Assembly (NCBI GenBank): GCA_035646535.1
Contig: DASRPD010000084.1
Coordinates: 1-35,567, forward strand
Length of the DNA stretch: 35,567 nucleotides
From: DASRPD01 sp035646535
GTDB lineage: Bacteria; Actinomycetota; Acidimicrobiia; IMCC26256; JANYLB01
Direction of reading: 5' to 3'
In this document: piece after piece, positions 23,683 to 32,415 of the stretch
Layout of the letters: each line of letters begins with the position of its first letter
How positions within the stretch are numbered: position 1 is the first letter of the stretch
Notes under the pieces: generated by a model
Told to the model about the DNA's origin: nothing
Seen by the model: the letters and a program-made list of their open reading frames with translations, nothing else
Database searches by the model: none
Made by a program: the position numbers and the translations under genes

Positions 23683-24956
23683 CGAGCCGACGTGAGCGTC
23701 GCGGCGGCGGCGGCGGCGGCTTCGAGGGTGCGCTCGATCTCGGTAGCGCCGTGCGCCAGGCTCGGGAACATCGTCTCGTAGCCGCTCGGCGCGAGGAAGA
23801 TCCCCTGGGCGAGCATCGCGCGGAAGAACTCGCCGAAACGCTCGTGGTCGGCGGCTCGGGCGCCGGCGTAGTCGGTGACCGGCCGGTCGGCGAAGAACAT
23901 TCCGCCGAGGGTCTCGGCCCGGCTCACCTGCACCGCCAGCCCCGCCGAGGAGATCGCGTCGCGCAGTCCTTCGGTCAAGGCCGTGGCGGTCTCGGTGAGC
24001 GTTGCGTAGAGGTCGTCGTCGAGGAGCTCGAGTGCGGCGAGGCCGGCCGCGGTGGCGATCGGGTTCCCCGACAGTGTCCCGGCCTGGTACACCCCACCGA
24101 ACGGGGCGAGCTGGTCCATCAGCTCGGCCGGGCCCCCGACGGCTGCGAGTGGCAGCCCGCCACCGAGGACCTTGCCGAAGATCGACAGGTCCGGTCGGAT
24201 GTCGAACAGCCCCTGCGCCCCCGACGGACCGACGCGAAAACCGGTGATGACCTCGTCGAACACGAGGTAGGCGCCCGAGGCGTCGCAGTGGCTGCGCAAC
24301 GCGGCCAGGAACCCGGGCGCGGGAGGAACCAGGCCCATGTTCGCGGCGATGGGCTCCACGAGCACGGCCGCGATCGCGTCGCCGTGCTCGGCGAACACCG
24401 CGGCGAGCGCGTCGATGTCGTTGTAGCCGACGACGAGGGTATCGGCGATGGCGCCGTCGGTGACCCCGAGCGATCCCGGCAACCCGAGCGTGGCCACGCC
24501 GCTGCCCGCGGCCACGAGGAGCGCGTCGAGATGGCCGTGGTAGCAACCCGCGAACTTGAGGATCTTGTCGCGCCCGCTCGCGCCCCGCGCCAGACGGACC
24601 GCGGTCATCGCCGCCTCCGTCCCCGAGGACACGAGACGGAGCATCTCGACGCTCGGGACCCGGGCCGCGACCGCCTCGGCGAGCAGCACCTCCCGCTCGG
24701 TCGGCGCGCCGAACGACGTGCCGTCGGCCGCGGCTGCCTGGACCGCCTCGACGATCTTCGGATGGGCGTGGCCGACGATGCTCGCGCCCCACGACTGCAC
24801 GTAGTCGATGTAGCGACGGCCTTCGGTGTCGACGAGGTAGGCACCCTCGCCTCGGGCCACGAAGAACGGATCGCCGCCGACCGCACCGAACGAGCGCACG
24901 GCCGAGTTGACCCCGCCGGGGATGACGGCCTTGGCCCGCTCGAACAGCTCGCTCAC
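23679..24956 (-). CDS. hemL: Glutamate-1-semialdehyde 2,1-aminomutase
   Basis: This PLP enzyme makes 5-aminolevulinate from glutamate-1-semialdehyde, the second step of the C5 heme route. The 425-residue protein has the usual length. The PLP lysine is K262 in SIFGKVLGGGLP, with FDEVITGFR before it and FAGCYHGHLDALL earlier. The GTG start at 24956 overlaps the hemB stop by four bases, so the two are coupled. The C-terminus ends in a run of alanines coded by GC-rich trinucleotides. With hemA in the same cluster the complete C5 entry is present. Confidence 0.96.
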   Translation of the reverse strand: MSELFERAKAVIPGGVNSAVRSFGAVGGDPFFVARGEGAYLVDTEGRRYIDYVQSWGASIVGHAHPKIVEAVQAAAADGTSFGAPTEREVLLAEAVAARVPSVEMLRLVSSGTEAAMTAVRLARGASGRDKILKFAGCYHGHLDALLVAAGSGVATLGLPGSLGVTDGAIADTLVVGYNDIDALAAVFAEHGDAIAAVLVEPIAANMGLVPPAPGFLAALRSHCDASGAYLVFDEVITGFRVGPSGAQGLFDIRPDLSIFGKVLGGGLPLAAVGGPAELMDQLAPFGGVYQAGTLSGNPIATAAGLAALELLDDDLYATLTETATALTEGLRDAISSAGLAVQVSRAETLGGMFFADRPVTDYAGARAADHERFGEFFRAMLAQGIFLAPSGYETMFPSLAHGATEIERTLEAAAAAAATLTSAR

Positions 24957-25930
24957 TGCAACCGCTCGGCGACCTCGCGGGCGAAGTAGGTCAGCACGAA
25001 ATCGGCGCCCGCTCGCTTGATCGCGCCGAGGTGCTCGAGCGCGACGGCGTCACCGTCGATCCAACCCTGATCGGCCGCGGCGCGCACCATCGCGTACTCG
25101 CCGCTCACCTGATACGCCGCGAGCGGCACGTTGAACGTGTCGCGCAGCTCGGCGATGACGTCGAGGTAGGCGAGCGCGGGCTTCACCATGACCATGTCGG
25201 CGCCTTCGTCGATGTCCGCGGCGGTCTCGGTGATCGCCTCGCGGGCGTTCGCGATGTCCATCTGGTAGCCGCGCCGGTCCCCGAAGCTCGGCGCGCACTC
25301 CGCCGCGTCACGGAACGGCGCGTACAGCGCGGACGCGTACTTGGTGGAGTAGGCGAGGATGGCAACCGCCTGGTGACCGGAGCTGTCGAGTGCGTCGCGG
25401 ATGGCGCCGACCTGGCCGTCCATCATCCCCGACGGGGCAATGACATCGGCGCCCGCGTCGGCCTGGCTGATCGCGATCTCGGCGTACCGCTCGATGGTGG
25501 CGTCGTTGTCGACGTCGCCGTCCGCGCTGAGGACACCGCAGTGGCCGTGGTCGGTGAACTCGTCCAGGCAGGTGTCGGCCATGAGGACGATCTCGTCGCC
25601 GACGTCGTCTCGCAGGGCGCGCAGGGCCTGCTGGACGATGCCGTCGGCGGCATCGGCACCAGACCCCCGGGCGTCCTTGGCCTGCGGGACACCGAACAGG
25701 ATCACCGCGGGCACACCGAGATCGGCCAGGACCCGGACCTCCCTGCGGACACTCTCGACCGTGTGCTGGGAGACACCCGGCATGGACACGACCGGCTCGG
25801 GGTGGGCAATGGCTTCTTTCACGAACAGCGGTGCGACGAGATCGTCGACCCCCACGGCCGTCTCGCGCACGAGCCGGCGTAACGCGGTCGTGCGGCGGAG
25901 CCGGCGGGGCCGGTGTTCGGGGAAGGCCAC
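24953..25930 (-). CDS. hemB: Delta-aminolevulinic acid dehydratase (porphobilinogen synthase)
   Basis: This enzyme condenses two 5-aminolevulinates into porphobilinogen. The 325-residue protein has the Schiff-base lysines K197 (AYSTKYAS) and K250 (MVMVKPALAYLD). The metal region reads DTCLDEFTDHGHCG: C121 and C131 are kept, while the middle position of the three-cysteine zinc site is aspartate D123. The GTG at 25930 is preceded at seven bases by TAGCCT (25943-25938), a TANNNT-type -10, so a leaderless start is possible though no -35 is seen. hemB is the first gene after the inserted Fic gene and so needs its own promoter. Confidence 0.96.
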   Translation of the reverse strand: MAFPEHRPRRLRRTTALRRLVRETAVGVDDLVAPLFVKEAIAHPEPVVSMPGVSQHTVESVRREVRVLADLGVPAVILFGVPQAKDARGSGADAADGIVQQALRALRDDVGDEIVLMADTCLDEFTDHGHCGVLSADGDVDNDATIERYAEIAISQADAGADVIAPSGMMDGQVGAIRDALDSSGHQAVAILAYSTKYASALYAPFRDAAECAPSFGDRRGYQMDIANAREAITETAADIDEGADMVMVKPALAYLDVIAELRDTFNVPLAAYQVSGEYAMVRAAADQGWIDGDAVALEHLGAIKRAGADFVLTYFAREVAERLQ

Positions 25931-26090
25931 GTTCCAGAGGCTACCGGTGCTCGGGTGGGTGGCCGCCGGTCGGTAGTGGCTCAGTTCGAGCTGAGAGTGA
26001 GCAGTCTTGCGACCTGCGACCGCTTCTCCGTGCTCAATCTGTCGCTATTCTGAAGGTCATACGTGGCCGCTCGAGGAAATATCAGAGCAA

Positions 26091-26132
26091 ATCATAGAAT
26101 CACTTGTGCACAACGCAAAATGATTATATGAT
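26091..26132 (+). promoter_or_regulatory. Dyad operator-like sequence over the Fic promoter
   Basis: ATCATAGAATCA at 26091-26102 and TGATTATATGAT at 26121-26132 are inverted copies matching at 11 of 12 positions, 18 bases apart. The right arm contains the -10 hexamer. A second, perfect 10-bp palindrome, TTGTGCACAA (26104-26113), lies between the arms. The layout suits a repressor that covers the promoter; the Fic protein's own winged-helix-like C-terminus is a candidate binder. Confidence 0.55.
26104..26132 (+). promoter_or_regulatory. Predicted promoter of the Fic gene, leaderless
   Basis: TTGTGC (26104-26109) and TATGAT (26127-26132) are separated by 17 bases. The -10 matches consensus at five of six positions. 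It ends six bases before the ATG at 26139, so transcription would begin at or within a base of the start codon, giving a leaderless mRNA. No Shine-Dalgarno sequence is present, which agrees with this. Confidence 0.6.
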
Positions 26133-26138
26133 CTCCCC

Positions 26139-27320
26139 ATGATCTACGAGACGCCCCGCCTCCAAGAGATCGAGCTCGAGGCGATCGCGAAGATCGAGGA
26201 GCGCCGCAAGAGCCTCCGATTCCGCGTCGCCGAACCACGGCGCTGGTATGGGGGGCTGCGTCGGCTCGTGTTCGCCAAGGCCGTCCAGGGCTCCAACTCC
26301 ATCGAGGGCTACCACGCGTCATTGGAGGACGTGATGGCGGCAGTGGAGAACGAGGAGGCCCTCGACGCGGCCACGGAGACCGTCTCCGCGCTCCAGGGCT
26401 ACCGGGACGCGATGACCTACGTGCTACAGCTCGCGGACGACGTCGACTTCGACATCAACGAGCAGCTGGTGAGGTCACTCCATTTCATGATGATGAAGTA
26501 CGACCTGTCGAAGCGACCCGGTAGGTATCGCCTGGGCGCGATCTTCGTGCAGCGTGAGAGCGACGGTGAAACCGTCTACGAAGGACCTCCCGCCGAGATG
26601 GTTCCCGGTCTCATGGGGGAACTGCTCGACTGCGTACATGCCCACGACGGGCCCGTCCTTGTGCGTGCGGCGATGGCGCACCTCAGTCTCGTCATGATCC
26701 ACCCCTTCAGCGATGGCAATGGGCGGATGGGTCGTTGCCTGCAAACGCTTGTACTCGCGCGCGAGCGCATCGTGAGCCCCGTGTTCTCCTCCATCGAGGA
26801 ATACCTGGGACGCAACACTCAGCCGTACTACGACATTCTGGAGAAGGTGGGCCGTGGTGAATGGCACCCTGAGCATGATGCGCGGGCTTGGATACGCTTC
26901 TGCCTGAACGCGCATTACCAGTGCGCAGAAACAATGCTCTGGCGCGTCCAGGAAGCAGAGGAGTTGTGGGACGTGTGCTGGAACTTCGCACTGACCCGAA
27001 GACTCCCCGAGCGCGTCGTGGGGCCGCTCTCGGATGCCGCCCGAGGCCTGCGTATCCGGAATGCCTCGTACCGCGTGGCGGTCGAAGAGTCCGAGGGGGA
27101 TGTCATCGATGTACCCACCGCCAGTCGCGATCTCCGTGCATTGGTGGGCTGCGGTCTCCTTGCATCGCACGGCGAGACTCGGGGCCGCTACTACGTTCGC
27201 TCGGCTGAGCTGCTCAACGCCTTCAAGAAGATCCGAGCCAAGAAGCCGAAGTTCGAAAACGCCAATCTCTTTGGTGTCGAAGGACAGCAGAGGCTCAGCC
27301 TCACCGATCTAGCGAATTGA
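26139..27320 (+). CDS. Fic-domain protein (class II, self-inhibited) with C-terminal winged-helix-like region
   Basis: Fic enzymes usually transfer AMP from ATP to hydroxyl groups of target proteins. The core HPFSDGNGRMGR (H188 to R199) matches the active-site consensus. An inhibitory motif SNSIEG (S52, E56, G57) lies near the N-terminus, so this is class II, with the helix coded in cis rather than by an antitoxin gene. GETVYEGPPAEMVPGLM forms the target-binding flap. Residues about 315-370 (PTASRDLRALVGCGLLASHG, then RGRYYV) look like a winged-helix DNA-binding domain. The gene sits on the opposite strand inside an otherwise continuous heme operon, has less GC-rich codons and an A/T-rich upstream, and overlaps the hemD stop by 12 bases. 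Recent acquisition is likely. The target is unknown. Confidence 0.92.
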   Translation: MIYETPRLQEIELEAIAKIEERRKSLRFRVAEPRRWYGGLRRLVFAKAVQGSNSIEGYHASLEDVMAAVENEEALDAATETVSALQGYRDAMTYVLQLADDVDFDINEQLVRSLHFMMMKYDLSKRPGRYRLGAIFVQRESDGETVYEGPPAEMVPGLMGELLDCVHAHDGPVLVRAAMAHLSLVMIHPFSDGNGRMGRCLQTLVLARERIVSPVFSSIEEYLGRNTQPYYDILEKVGRGEWHPEHDARAWIRFCLNAHYQCAETMLWRVQEAEELWDVCWNFALTRRLPERVVGPLSDAARGLRIRNASYRVAVEESEGDVIDVPTASRDLRALVGCGLLASHGETRGRYYVRSAELLNAFKKIRAKKPKFENANLFGVEGQQRLSLTDLAN

Positions 27321-28808
27321 TCCCCAGCGCGACTCGGAATCGAAGACCGCGAGCAGGGCTTGGACGAGGCCGTCGATCGTGTGCGGGTCGGCCTCGGCGG
27401 TGACCGCCAGGCCGCGTTCGGACGCGGTGGCCGACGTGATCGGCCCGATCGAGATGACCGCGGGTGGCGGATCGGCGACGGTGCCGACGAGATCACAGAA
27501 GTTGGTGACCGTCGATGCCGACGTGAACGTGACCGCGTCGATGGCGCCGCCCCGCACCACCTCGAGCCGGGACGGGTCGGGTGTCGCGGTGTGGGTGCGG
27601 TAGACGGCGAGGACGTCCACGGCGCGGCCGAGGGCACCCAGTCCCTCGGGCAGGACCTCGCGGGCGATCTCCGCCTGAGCGAGGAGCACCCGCTCACCGG
27701 GCGCGCCGGGGACGGGGAACGACTCGAGGAGCGACTCGGCGACGAATCGCTCGGGCACCAGGTCGACGCGCAGGCCACGGCGGGCCAGCGCGCCCGCGGT
27801 TCCCGGTCCGATCGCCGCGATGCGCAGGTGCGCGAGCGCCCGCGCGTCGAGGCCACGACCGTCGATCGCCCGGGTGAAGAAGTGCTCGACACCGTTCACC
27901 GACGTGAACACGATCCATGCGTAGCGCTCGAGGTTCGGGATGTCGAAGTCGATCGGCTCCACCGCGATCGATGGCAGCTCGACCACCTCGGCGCCCAGCG
28001 CCTCCAGACGCGCGGTCAGCCGGCTGGCCTGGCCTCGGGCTCGGGTCACGACAACCCTCCGGCCGAACAGCGGGCGCCGCTCGAACCACGACAGGTCAAG
28101 CGCGGCCACCGCGCCGACGACGATGGCCGAGGGGGGACGGATCCCGACCCCCGCGGCGTCATCGGCCACGGCGCCGAGGGTGGTGCGAATGGTGTGTTGG
28201 TCGGGTCGGGTGCCCGCCCGCACGGCCGCGACGGGTGTGTCCGGCGCGAGCCCCCCGGCGCGCAGCCGCTGGGCGATGTGACCGATGTGACCCGCGCCCA
28301 TGAGGATCACGAGCGTGCCGCCCACGCGCGCCACGGCTTCCCAGTCGACGTCGGAGCGACCCTTGGCCGGATCCTCATGGCCGGTCACGACGGTGAAGTG
28401 CGTCGAGACTCCCCGGTGGGTGACCGGGATCCCGGCGTAGGCGGGCGCCGCGATCGAGCTCGTGATCCCGGGGACGACCTCGAAGGCGACCCCGGCGGTG
28501 GCCAGCGCCTCGGCCTCCTCGCCCCCGCGTCCGAAGACGAACGGATCGCCGCCCTTCAGTCGCACGACGCTCAGGCCGCGCCGGCCCCGGTCGGTGAGCA
28601 CCGCGTTGATGCCGTCCTGGTCCATCGCAACCCGCCCGGGCGCCTTGCCCACATCGATCCGCTCGGCCGTCGGTGGCGCGAGATCGACGAGGCTCGGCGC
28701 GGCGAGCCGGTCGAAGACCACGACATCGGCCTGGGCGAGGAGGTCGGCGCCGCGCACGGTGAGCAGACCGGGGTCACCGGGACCGGCCCCGACGAGAAAC
28801 ACCGTCAT
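27309..28808 (-). CDS. hemD: Fused uroporphyrinogen-III C-methyltransferase / uroporphyrinogen-III synthase
   Basis: This is a two-domain enzyme at the branch of heme and siroheme/cobalamin synthesis. Residues about 1-245 are a SUMT (CobA-type) methyltransferase, with VGAGPGDPGLLTVRG at the start, GGDPFVFGRGGEE and GITSSIAAPAYAGIPVTHRG. Residues about 255-499 are HemD, which closes hydroxymethylbilane to uroporphyrinogen III (RVVVTRARGQASRL, FTSVNGVEHFF, FTSASTVTNF). Such fusions are common in actinobacteria. The ATG at 28808 overlaps the hemC stop by four bases. The 3' end overlaps the convergent Fic gene by 12 bases. Confidence 0.96.
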   Translation of the reverse strand: MTVFLVGAGPGDPGLLTVRGADLLAQADVVVFDRLAAPSLVDLAPPTAERIDVGKAPGRVAMDQDGINAVLTDRGRRGLSVVRLKGGDPFVFGRGGEEAEALATAGVAFEVVPGITSSIAAPAYAGIPVTHRGVSTHFTVVTGHEDPAKGRSDVDWEAVARVGGTLVILMGAGHIGHIAQRLRAGGLAPDTPVAAVRAGTRPDQHTIRTTLGAVADDAAGVGIRPPSAIVVGAVAALDLSWFERRPLFGRRVVVTRARGQASRLTARLEALGAEVVELPSIAVEPIDFDIPNLERYAWIVFTSVNGVEHFFTRAIDGRGLDARALAHLRIAAIGPGTAGALARRGLRVDLVPERFVAESLLESFPVPGAPGERVLLAQAEIAREVLPEGLGALGRAVDVLAVYRTHTATPDPSRLEVVRGGAIDAVTFTSASTVTNFCDLVGTVADPPPAVISIGPITSATASERGLAVTAEADPHTIDGLVQALLAVFDSESRWGSIR

Positions 28809-29704
28809 CGGCGCAGCCCCGCGTCGGCGAGAAGGCTCGCGCCGCCGTCGCGATGAAGGAGTTGCTCGGCGGCGGCACGACCGGCGGCGACAGGATCGCT
28901 ATCGGTGATCGTGGCCCGCAACACGATGTGACCGTCGACCGACGCCAACAACGCGTGCAACGTGACGGTGTCGTCCGGGAACCAGTGGGCAAGCGCGCCG
29001 ATCGGCAGATCACATCCGCTGCCGAGCTCGGCCAGGTAGGCCCGCTCGGCTTCGACCGCGGCGCGCGTCGGTGCATCATCGACCGCCGCGAGCCGATCGC
29101 GTACCTCGGCGTCGTCGGCGCGACACTCCACCGCGAGCGCGCCCTGGCCGACCTGGGGCAGCATCGTGGTCGGGTCCAACACCTCGGCGGCCCGGGCGGT
29201 CAGGTCGAGTCGCTCGAGCGCGGCGAATGCGATCACGACCGCGGCGAACTCGGCCGCCTTGTCGATTCGGGTGGCCACGTTGCCCCGCAGCTCCGCGAAC
29301 GTCAGGTCGGGCCGCAGGTTCGCGAGCTGGGCGCGGCGGCGCACCGAGCCGGTGGCGACGGTCGCGCCGGCGCCGAGCCCGGCGAGCGTCGAACCGACCA
29401 GCGCGTCGCGCGGGTCGCCCCGCTTGGGGAACGCGCCGATGACGAGTCCGTCGACGGGCCGGGCCGGCAGGTCCTTCGCCGAGTGCACGGCGAGATCCGC
29501 GCGGTGATCGAGGACGGCTTCTTGCACTTCCTTGACGAACACGCCCGTTCCCGCGATCACGTGGATCGGGCTGGTCCGGTCCTTGTCGCCGCGCGTCTGC
29601 ACGATGACCGGCTCGGCATCGACGCCCAGCGCAGCGATGACCCGATCAGTCTGGGACCGGGCCAGGGCGCTCCCGCGGGTCGCGACCCGCAGGACAGCGG
29701 TCAT
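28805..29704 (-). CDS. hemC: Porphobilinogen deaminase (hydroxymethylbilane synthase)
   Basis: This enzyme polymerises four porphobilinogens on a covalent dipyrromethane cofactor. The cofactor cysteine is C231 in GSGCDLPIGA. The catalytic aspartate is D78 in HSAKDLP, and conserved arginines lie in TGSVRRRAQL. The 299-residue length is normal. The ATG at 29704 overlaps the hemA stop (ATGA), and its own stop overlaps hemD, so hemA, hemC and hemD are translationally chained. Confidence 0.97.
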   Translation of the reverse strand: MTAVLRVATRGSALARSQTDRVIAALGVDAEPVIVQTRGDKDRTSPIHVIAGTGVFVKEVQEAVLDHRADLAVHSAKDLPARPVDGLVIGAFPKRGDPRDALVGSTLAGLGAGATVATGSVRRRAQLANLRPDLTFAELRGNVATRIDKAAEFAAVVIAFAALERLDLTARAAEVLDPTTMLPQVGQGALAVECRADDAEVRDRLAAVDDAPTRAAVEAERAYLAELGSGCDLPIGALAHWFPDDTVTLHALLASVDGHIVLRATITDSDPVAAGRAAAEQLLHRDGGASLLADAGLRR

Positions 29705-30996
29705 GGATCGGATGAGTCGGAGCGCTCGGGGAGCTCGGGGAGGTCGAACAGCGCCGTCAGCGCGTCCGCGTACAGCTCTCCCGTGCCGGTACCCGCCGCT
29801 TCCTTGAGTCGGACGGTCGGATCGTGCAGCAGCTTGTTGACGATGCCCTCGGTGAGGGCCTCCACCGCCGCCCGCTGATCAGCGTCGAGACCGGCGAGCC
29901 GGTTCCGGAACCGGTGGAGCTCGCCGGTGCGCCACATCTCGGCCCGGCCGCGCAGCGCCGACACGAGCGGCGCGAGCTGGCGGGCGGAACGATCGACCTG
30001 GAATCGCTCAAGGGCATCGGCGACGATCGTCCGCACCTTCACGACCTCGCGACGCCGCTGCTCGAGCGAGGCGTCGGCGAACGCCTTGAGATCATCGATG
30101 TCGAGCAGAGACACGCCGAACACCTGACCGACGCCGGGATCGACGTCGCGCGGGACGGCAACGTCGACGATGAGCAGCGCACGCCCGCCGCGGCGTTCCA
30201 TCACGTGCTCGATGTCGTCTCGTTCGACGATGACATCGGTCGCGCTGGTGGTGCACAGGAGTACGTCGGTCTCGACGAGCGCGTCGGCGACGTCGTCGAT
30301 GGGGATGGCGCGGCCGTCGACGCGGCGGGCCAACGCGTGCGCCCTCGCGCCGGTGCGGTTGGCCACCACGACCTCGGACACGCCCGCGCCGGCGAGGGCC
30401 ACCGCCGTGCCTTCGCCGACCTCCCCTGCGCCCACCACGAGCACCCGTCGACCTTCCAACGACCCGAGGGTCTTTCCGGCGAGCGCCACCGCGGCCGACG
30501 CGACCGACGCGGCGTGTCGACCGATGTCGGTCTCGGTGCGGGAGCGTTTCCCGACCTCGACCGCGTGGCGGAACACGCGTGGCAACAGCGTGCCCGCCCG
30601 ACCGTGGGACTGGGCGACGAGCCAAGCCTCGCGGACCTGGCCGAGAATCTCGCCCTCACCGACGATCATCGAATCCACCCCGCCGGCTACGCCGAAGAGA
30701 TGCGTGATGGCAGCATCGTCGTGGTACGTGTAGAGGTGCTCGATGAGGTCATCGGGCACGAGCGACGACTGATCGGCGAGGAACTCCACGATGTCTTGCA
30801 CCGCGGCATGGAAGCGGGTCGCCCGTGCATACACCTCGATCCGGTTGCACGTGGAGAGCACGACCGCCTCGGCGAGGTGCTCGCTGCCGGCAAGGGCATC
30901 GAGCGCCTTGGTGAGCTGGCTCGGCGGGACCGTGACCCGTTCCAGCACCTCGACGGGCGCGGTGCGATGATTCAAGCCGACGACGATCACAGACAC
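29701..30996 (-). CDS. hemA: Glutamyl-tRNA reductase
   Basis: This enzyme reduces glutamyl-tRNA to glutamate-1-semialdehyde with NADPH, the committed step of the C5 pathway. The catalytic cysteine is C50 in LSTCNRIEVYA. The NADPH motif VLVVGAGEVGEG and the C-terminal dimerisation helices are present; length is 431. Start choice: GTG 30996 (VSVIVVGLNHRTAPVEV) lies 11 bases after AAGGAG. GTG 30990, two codons later, forms a GTGA overlap with the upstream stop. Either gives a normal protein. The open frame continues upstream into arginine-rich shadow sequence, which was rejected. Confidence 0.95.
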   Translation of the reverse strand: MSVIVVGLNHRTAPVEVLERVTVPPSQLTKALDALAGSEHLAEAVVLSTCNRIEVYARATRFHAAVQDIVEFLADQSSLVPDDLIEHLYTYHDDAAITHLFGVAGGVDSMIVGEGEILGQVREAWLVAQSHGRAGTLLPRVFRHAVEVGKRSRTETDIGRHAASVASAAVALAGKTLGSLEGRRVLVVGAGEVGEGTAVALAGAGVSEVVVANRTGARAHALARRVDGRAIPIDDVADALVETDVLLCTTSATDVIVERDDIEHVMERRGGRALLIVDVAVPRDVDPGVGQVFGVSLLDIDDLKAFADASLEQRRREVVKVRTIVADALERFQVDRSARQLAPLVSALRGRAEMWRTGELHRFRNRLAGLDADQRAAVEALTEGIVNKLLHDPTVRLKEAAGTGTGELYADALTALFDLPELPERSDSSDP

Positions 30997-31637
30997 GATC
31001 GCAGCAACTCCTTGGCCTCGGCCTCGCGACCCTCGCGGACCAGGTCGAGGATGCCGGAATCCAGGGCCCGTCGCCAGTCGGCCGTCTCGCTCGAACGTCC
31101 CCCGGCCCGCATCTCTTCCCTCGCCTCCGACAGCAGCTCCAGCAGGGCTGCCCACTCGGGTCCCATCTCGTCTCGAACATGGTCGCGCAGGTAGGTCGCC
31201 AGGGCAGGACTGCGCCCGTTCGAGCCGATCGCGACGACCAGATCGCCCTGCCGGACGACTGACATGAGCGTGAACGAGCAGTGCTCGGGGTCATCGGCCG
31301 AGTTCACCCAGATCCGCCGGGCCTCGCCGGCCTCGAAGACCGAGCGGTCGACCTCGGCCCGTCCGGTGGCCGTCGTGACCAGCCAGGCGTCGTCGAGGTC
31401 GGACGGGACGAAACGCCGCTCGGCGAGGGTGACCTCACCGGCGGCGGCCCAGGCGCGAACCTCGGCGCCCACGTCGGGCGCGATCACGTGGACCCGAGCC
31501 TCGGCGGCGAGTTGCGCTTCGATCTTGCGCGCCGCGATCCGCCCCGCCCCGACGACGACGCAGCGCCGGCCCCGCACGAGAAGGTTCGCCGGATACCCGA
31601 CCGTCGCCGGGCGCGGGGCGCTCACCGGACGCGCCAC
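30987..31637 (-). CDS. Precorrin-2 dehydrogenase / sirohydrochlorin ferrochelatase-type protein (CysG N-domain, Met8-like)
   Basis: The product oxidises precorrin-2 to sirohydrochlorin and may insert iron to make siroheme. The NAD motif CVVVGAGRIAARKIEAQL and the block WVNSADDPEHCSFTLMSVVRQGDLVVAIGSNGRSPALA are typical. Together with the SUMT domain of the hemD fusion it completes a siroheme branch inside the heme operon. The start is uncertain: GTG 31637 (216 residues) lies just past the rex stop; GTG 31625 and an overlapping GTG 31679 (230 residues) are alternatives, none with a good ribosome-binding site. The stop overlaps hemA. Confidence 0.88.
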   Translation of the reverse strand: MARPVSAPRPATVGYPANLLVRGRRCVVVGAGRIAARKIEAQLAAEARVHVIAPDVGAEVRAWAAAGEVTLAERRFVPSDLDDAWLVTTATGRAEVDRSVFEAGEARRIWVNSADDPEHCSFTLMSVVRQGDLVVAIGSNGRSPALATYLRDHVRDEMGPEWAALLELLSEAREEMRAGGRSSETADWRRALDSGILDLVREGREAEAKELLRSCL

Positions 31638-31644
31638 TTCGGCA

Positions 31645-32328
31645 TCATGCGCCGGTGGCCTCGGGGACCGGCGCGTCACGGTCGGCGGTGTCGGAACTGT
31701 CGGCCCGCCGGGATTGGTAGAAGCTCAAGATCTGGAGCTCCATCGCGAGGTCGACCTTTCGCAACGACACGTCGTCGGGCACGGTCACGACCGTTGGGGC
31801 GAAATTGAGAATAGACCGTACGCCGGCGGCGACGAGGAGGTCGGCGACCTCTTGGGCCGAACCCGCCGGGGTGGCGATGATACCCACCGCAATCTCCCGC
31901 TCGGCGACGACCCGCTCGAGCGCGTCGAGTCCCTCGACGGTCGTGCCCGCGACCCGCCGACCACGTTTTTTCTCGTCCGCGTCGATGAGCGCGGCGACGC
32001 GAAAGCCGCGAGCATCGAACCCGCGGTAGTTGGCCAGGGCCTGGCCGAGGTTGCCGAGCCCGACGATGATGACCGGCCAGTCCTGGGTCAGGCCGAGCTC
32101 GCGAGAGATCTCGTGGACGAGGTGGTCGACCTCGTAGCCGACCCCCCGGGTGCCGTAGGACCCCAGGTGAGACAGGTCCTTGCGGACCTTGGCTGCGTTG
32201 ACCCCGGCCCGCGTGGCGAGATCCTGCGACGACACGGTGCCGACGCCCGACTCCGCCGTCTCGAGCAGCGCCCGGTGGTACAGGGGCAGCCGGGCGACCG
32301 TCGCCTCGGGGATCCGTCGGTCTGACAC
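31645..32328 (-). CDS. rex: Redox-sensing transcriptional repressor Rex
   Basis: Rex binds DNA when NADH/NAD+ is low and leaves it when NADH rises, controlling respiratory and heme genes in actinobacteria. The 227-residue protein has a winged helix (about 33-60; VSSQDLATRAGVNAAKVRKD) and a Rossmann NADH domain starting at IIVGLGNLGQAL (G90, G92, G95). The final segment LRKVDLAMELQILSFYQ is the usual domain-swapped helix. The GTG at 32328 has a strong AGGAGG seven bases upstream. It leads the run of heme genes, as in Streptomyces, and a near-consensus operator lies about 90 bases upstream. Confidence 0.96.
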   Translation of the reverse strand: MSDRRIPEATVARLPLYHRALLETAESGVGTVSSQDLATRAGVNAAKVRKDLSHLGSYGTRGVGYEVDHLVHEISRELGLTQDWPVIIVGLGNLGQALANYRGFDARGFRVAALIDADEKKRGRRVAGTTVEGLDALERVVAEREIAVGIIATPAGSAQEVADLLVAAGVRSILNFAPTVVTVPDDVSLRKVDLAMELQILSFYQSRRADSSDTADRDAPVPEATGA

Positions 32329-32415
32329 CCCGTCCCCTCCTGGGCCCGCGCCCCCGTCACCAGGTTCCCGACCCGGCCGGTCAGGGGTGGGAGGTATGGG
32401 CCATCGTACCCGCGC

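Noticed and set aside
25122..25570. HemB zinc-site change (middle cysteine to aspartate) as a novel feature
   Set aside because: Bacterial HemB enzymes vary widely in metal ligands, and the two remaining cysteines and both lysines are intact, so it is not remarkable alone.
26104..26113. TTGTGCACAA before the Fic gene as a Rex operator
   Set aside because: It has the left half-site found at the rex operator, but no CACAA follows at the required eight-base distance, so the Rex consensus is not met.
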